In this document: piece by piece, positions 61,126 to 64,000 of the stretch
Position numbering within the stretch: the first letter of the stretch is position 1
Layout of the letters: every line of letters begins with the position of its first letter
Origin: Mycobacterium sp. SMC-2
GTDB taxonomy: Bacteria > Actinomycetota > Actinomycetes > Mycobacteriales > Mycobacteriaceae
Direction: 5' to 3'
Assembly (NCBI RefSeq): GCF_025263485.1
Contig: NZ_CP079863.1
Coordinates: forward strand, 3,782,001-3,846,000
DNA length: 64,000 nt
Notes under the pieces: generated by a model
What the model was told of the DNA's origin: nothing
What the model saw: only the letters and a program-made list of their open reading frames with translations
Database searches by the model: none
Translations under genes and position numbers: made by a program

Positions 61126-61150
61126 CTGACTACAGTCAGCCTGTTATAGT
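61126..61150 (+). promoter_or_regulatory. TetR operator site 3 with -10 of the membrane-protein operon
   Basis: CTGAC-taca-GTCAG (61126-61139, within the 16-bp palindrome GCTGACTACAGTCAGC at 61125-61140) is followed by a -10-like TATAGT (61145-61150), 43 bases before the GTG start. The repeat lies where the spacer and -35 would be, as expected for a repressor site. Confidence 0.7.
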
Positions 61151-61192
61151 GCCACGAGCCGATCCAATCAACGTCGATGACGGGGAGGGCTC

Positions 61193-61936
61193 GTGAATCT
61201 GCCGAAGCTGGGCCAGCGAGATGCCGGCGTTGGCACAGCCGCCCGCGCAACCGGGGCCGCCCCACCGGTGCTGACCATCGACGAACACATGGAACGGTCC
61301 AAATTCGTGCAGCGGCAGGCCGACAAGTGGCTTATCTCCGGCAGTCTCCTGATCGGCACCGCGGCCCTGGGCGTCTTTGGGTTGCCGCTGTTTCTCTGGG
61401 GAGTTCGGTTGCTGCGCCGAGCTCAGCGAGACGGCCTCTCCGTGCGGCCGACCTTGGTTACGTTGCTCGGCTATCTCGTCATCATCGATGCCGCCATCAA
61501 CACCGTCGGATGGGCGCTCGACCTGGTGGCAAGCCACACGCTGCTGGCCCGCGTGCTGCTCAACGGCTGGGGCAACATGTTCGACGCCGGCTATTTCTGG
61601 CACTACAACGAATTGTGGGTCGGCGGCGCCGCGGGCCCCGGCGAAAAGGCCATGGAAGTCGGTCTCATCCTGACCGTCTTCACGATGCGCATCGCCGCCG
61701 CCATCGGCTTCCTGCAGATGAAACGCTGGGGCCATCAGTGGATGGTCGTCACATGCTGGATGGGCGTGGTGATCTGGGTTACCTACGTCTTCAACATGAC
61801 CATGTTCGCCGACGTACGCTTCGCCGGCGTCGTGCTGCCGGTCGTCGGCTGGTGGCTCTACGACATCTTCTACATCACCCCCTTCCTCGCCATCCCCTAT
61901 CTGCACACCGTCAACCGCGAACTCTTCTCCGACTGA
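61193..61936 (+). CDS. Five-helix integral membrane protein of unknown function
   Basis: A 247-residue protein starting at GTG 61193 behind GGGGAGGG. After about 40 soluble residues, helices are visible at about 44-70, 83-110, 155-178, 186-207 and 212-238. Between helices 2 and 3 is an aromatic segment NMFDAGYFWHYNELWVGG. Histidines occur at several membrane-proximal positions (SHTLL, FWHYNE, RWGHQW, PYLHTVN). No family is recognised. It is followed by a micropeptide and NorD/NorQ-like genes. A metal-containing membrane enzyme is one possibility, unproven. Confidence 0.75.
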   Translation: MNLPKLGQRDAGVGTAARATGAAPPVLTIDEHMERSKFVQRQADKWLISGSLLIGTAALGVFGLPLFLWGVRLLRRAQRDGLSVRPTLVTLLGYLVIIDAAINTVGWALDLVASHTLLARVLLNGWGNMFDAGYFWHYNELWVGGAAGPGEKAMEVGLILTVFTMRIAAAIGFLQMKRWGHQWMVVTCWMGVVIWVTYVFNMTMFADVRFAGVVLPVVGWWLYDIFYITPFLAIPYLHTVNRELFSD

Positions 61937-62052
61937 AATGCGCGGCCACGAATCCAGTCGACAAGCCGATCGCCGGGCAATTTCGTTGCCGCCATGGCGT
62001 TTCCAAGACACCAGTACGCATCGCTTGACTACGTCACCAAGGAGGTCGAATC

Positions 62053-62157
62053 GTGGGCTATGTGTGGGAGATCCTTCGCTATGTCGCCGCTTGGGGCGGC
62101 ACCGGACTGATCATCTGGTTCTGGTATTGGCTGTTCTCGAATATCGGCACGTTCTGA
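62053..62157 (+). CDS. 34-residue tryptophan-rich membrane micropeptide
   Basis: GTG 62053 has a near-perfect GGAGGT (62041-62046) six bases upstream. The 34-codon frame encodes one membrane helix with five tryptophans (positions 5, 14, 22, 24 and 26), including the stretch IIWFWYWLF, and a C-terminal SNIGTF. It lies 116 bases after the five-helix gene and just before the VWA gene. Size and composition recall small accessory subunits of membrane enzymes such as CydX, but no homology is claimed. Confidence 0.7.
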   Translation: MGYVWEILRYVAAWGGTGLIIWFWYWLFSNIGTF

Positions 62158-62196
62158 ACGGTGCTCCGGGCCGCCGGGACGCGCGGGGTTCGGGCA

Positions 62197-63720
62197 ATGG
62201 CTGAAGATTCGCACGCGATGGCGCTGGAACGGAGCTGCTCCGTGACCGCCGTCGCCCTCAGTGAGCAACGTCGCGAGGGCGTCCGGCTGGTCACCGGTGA
62301 TCGGCGCGCATTCGGATTGAACGGGAAGCTCACGTACGTCCATGTCCCCTACCCACCGATGTCCGGCTGGACGCGCCGAAGCCTGACATGCGGTGTGGCG
62401 CTGCAATGTTCACCGTCTAAAGAACGCATCACCGAATATCGGCTGAACGAGTTGTCCGCTCGGGAACTGCGCGCGCTCACGCTTGTCGAAGGCGGCGTCG
62501 CCCTCGGCTGGATGGCATCGCGGTGGCCGGGCCTGGTCCCCGAGGTTCGACGCCTGCTACCGGACCTCGACACCGAAGCCGGTGACATGACCGCCGTGGA
62601 AATGCTCAACCGCGCAATCGCGTTGGCCGCCACGGGTCGGGCATTGACGGTTCATACACTGCTGGGCACCCTGCCCCTGGCCTACACAGCACCCCATGGA
62701 CTGACCGACAAATTACGGCGCAGCTTCGGCAGGATGCCGTGGACGACAACGCAAAGGCGCCTTCCGCGGCCGTACTCCGTCCCGGTCGGCGGCGACGGCG
62801 GCGTCCGCAACCCTAACCTCCCGCCGCCGAACCGACCGCAGGACAACGATCTCGACGTCACGCCGGAACACCGGCCCGGGATTCCCTATCCCGAATGGAA
62901 CATGTGGACACAGCGATTCATGCACGACCACGTCGCCGTTGTCGAGCGTGCGGACGCCCGGCGCATCCGCCGTCCAGTGCCGGTGGCCGTCGACGTACGC
63001 AAATACTTCGAGGAACACACCCATCGCGCGATGACAAACCGCCTCGAAGACGGCTCCGACCTTGATGTCGACCAATACGTCAACCACTACATCGACCTGG
63101 CCACCGGCGAGGCCAGGGAGCCGAAGATATTCCGCGAGTTGCTGCCCAGCAGCCGCGACGTCACCACGGCTGTGCTGCTCGACGGCAGTTCGTCGCTGGG
63201 GGTGCACGGCGGCCGAATCTTCCAACTGGAATTGACTTGCGCCGACGCGCTGTCGCGCGCCATGACGCTTGCGCACGAGCGACACGGCGTCTTCGTGTTC
63301 ACCGGAAACACCCGCCATCGAGTCGAAGTCCACTGCCTGAAGGACTTCGCGGACCGCCGATTGGTGGCTCCGAGCGGGCTTGGCCTGTCCACCCGCGGAT
63401 ACACCAGGCTCGGTGCGCCGCTACGCCATTTGACAAACCGGCTCCTCGGCCAGCCCTCCGAACGGCGGCTGCTGATCGTCATCGGCGATGGTCTGATCTC
63501 CGACGAAGGTTATGAAGGCCGTTACGCGTGGGCGGATGCCGCTCACGCCGTCCAGGAGGCGGCCGATGCCGGGGTGTCGATGTACTACGTCGGCGTGGGG
63601 CCAACCCGTGTCGACCCCCTCCCGGAGGTGTTCGGGACCCGACGGTCTCAACGGATCCGACGCGTAGAGGAGCTGCCGCGGGTGTTGGCCCACGTGCATC
63701 GTGAACTGGTTGCCGCATGA
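62197..63720 (+). CDS. NorD/CbbO-like VWA-domain protein
   Basis: A 507-residue protein. The C-terminal third is a von Willebrand A domain with the metal-ion-dependent adhesion motif DxSxS in VLLDGSSSLGVHGG (about residue 328), then VFVFTGNTRHRVEVHCLKDF and LIVIGDGLISDEGYEGRYAW. The N-terminal part is charged and not recognised. With the NorQ-like ATPase it would form an activase that remodels a partner enzyme or inserts a metal. GTG 62161 is an alternative start adding 12 residues; ATG 62197 has a GGGG-containing stretch upstream. The stop overlaps the next ATG (ATGA). Confidence 0.83.
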   Translation: MAEDSHAMALERSCSVTAVALSEQRREGVRLVTGDRRAFGLNGKLTYVHVPYPPMSGWTRRSLTCGVALQCSPSKERITEYRLNELSARELRALTLVEGGVALGWMASRWPGLVPEVRRLLPDLDTEAGDMTAVEMLNRAIALAATGRALTVHTLLGTLPLAYTAPHGLTDKLRRSFGRMPWTTTQRRLPRPYSVPVGGDGGVRNPNLPPPNRPQDNDLDVTPEHRPGIPYPEWNMWTQRFMHDHVAVVERADARRIRRPVPVAVDVRKYFEEHTHRAMTNRLEDGSDLDVDQYVNHYIDLATGEAREPKIFRELLPSSRDVTTAVLLDGSSSLGVHGGRIFQLELTCADALSRAMTLAHERHGVFVFTGNTRHRVEVHCLKDFADRRLVAPSGLGLSTRGYTRLGAPLRHLTNRLLGQPSERRLLIVIGDGLISDEGYEGRYAWADAAHAVQEAADAGVSMYYVGVGPTRVDPLPEVFGTRRSQRIRRVEELPRVLAHVHRELVAA

Positions 63721-64000
63721 GTGCTGCCACCGACACTTATTTCGCACACGGCAATGAAGTCCAGCTGTTCGAGCAGGCCTTCCGCCAGCAGCTGCCCGTG
63801 ATGCTCACCGGCCCGACCGGATGCGGCAAGACACGTCTCGTCGAGCACATGGGCCTGGTGCTGCAACGACCAGTCGTCACGATCAGTTGCCACGACGACC
63901 TCACCAGCTCGGATCTCATCGGCCGCTTCATGGTGACTGGCGGCGATGTCGTCTGGACCGACGGCCCGCTGACCCGGGCGGTCAAAGCGGGTGCGATCTG
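63717..64000 (+). CDS. NorQ/CbbQ-like MoxR-type AAA+ ATPase, 3' truncated by window edge
   Basis: The first 94 codons are visible. The ATG overlaps the VWA-gene stop (ATGA). Walker A is LTGPTGCGKTRLVEHMG (about residues 30-45), followed by VVTISCHDDLTSSDLIGRFMVTGGDVVWTDGPLTRAVKAG, the NorQ/CbbQ/MoxR pattern around the first conserved insert. NorQ-type ATPases work with a VWA protein in a hexameric complex. The rest of the gene lies beyond the window. Confidence 0.87.
   Translation, partial: MSAATDTYFAHGNEVQLFEQAFRQQLPVMLTGPTGCGKTRLVEHMGLVLQRPVVTISCHDDLTSSDLIGRFMVTGGDVVWTDGPLTRAVKAGAI

Overview
The window is high-GC actinobacterial DNA from a slow-growing Mycobacterium, plausibly of the M. 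avium complex or a relative. The evidence is a complete yrbE/mce operon, an MmpS/MmpL pair, a DosR-type box, a mycofactocin-type SDR, DUF3349, and orthologues recognised from memory of M. tuberculosis H37Rv proteins: FabG3 (Rv2002), a Rv2005c-like universal stress protein, Rv2037c to Rv2042c-like genes, PncA (Rv2043c), LipT (Rv2045c) and LppI (Rv2046). No tRNA, rRNA or CRISPR array was seen. Species assignment is inference.

Layout. 1-2.1 kb: the end of an O-methyltransferase, then a zeta-toxin/ParD-like antitoxin pair with a double operator. 2.1-4.6 kb: a complete IS21-family element (2124-4338) with a 5-bp target duplication, inserted into codon 8 of a small membrane-protein gene. 4.6-5.6 kb: about 1 kb without a convincing gene. 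5.6-12.5 kb: an aldehyde dehydrogenase with an unusual active-site motif, an HSL-type esterase, and a TetR-MmpS-MmpL efflux locus with a shared operator. 12.5-22.4 kb: lipid/sterol-type catabolic genes (fabG3, acyl-CoA dehydrogenase, thioesterases, SnoaL-like protein, two epimerases, aldo-keto reductase), a 55-bp tandem repeat and a membrane acyltransferase. 22.6-34.3 kb: a TetR regulator and an eight-gene yrbEAB-mceABCDEF operon, ending with an overlapping gene made of three tandem Phd/YefM-like antitoxin units.

34.4-39.4 kb: DosR-boxed universal stress protein, EfeB and EfeO (iron uptake, no EfeU), DUF3097 and DUF3349. 39.4-47.4 kb: patatin plus a carbohydrate ABC importer, interrupted relative to H37Rv by an ECF41-like sigma factor and a divergent DoxX-like gene with a short leader ORF, then Rv2042c-like and pncA. 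47.5-53.3 kb: a DoxX-type protein with a long 11-residue-repeat tail, gluconokinase, a kinase/lipocalin-like fusion, lipT and lppI. 53.3-64 kb: a cluster of SDRs, a cytochrome P450, two DapB-fold oxidoreductases and two TetR regulators, running into an operon for a five-helix membrane protein, a 34-residue tryptophan-rich membrane peptide, a NorD/CbbO-like VWA protein and a NorQ/CbbQ-like AAA+ ATPase cut by the window edge.

How it works together. Three transcription units around 59-61 kb share an inverted repeat CTGAC-N4-GTCA(A/G), in two cases overlapping or abutting a recognisable promoter element, so the TetR at 59163 probably controls the SDR, a DapB-like oxidoreductase and the NorQ/NorD operon together. 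The NorQ/NorD pair suggests that some enzyme, possibly the membrane protein with its micropeptide, needs ATP-driven metallocentre activation. This module and the triple-antitoxin gene at the end of the mce operon are the two best candidates for undescribed biology.
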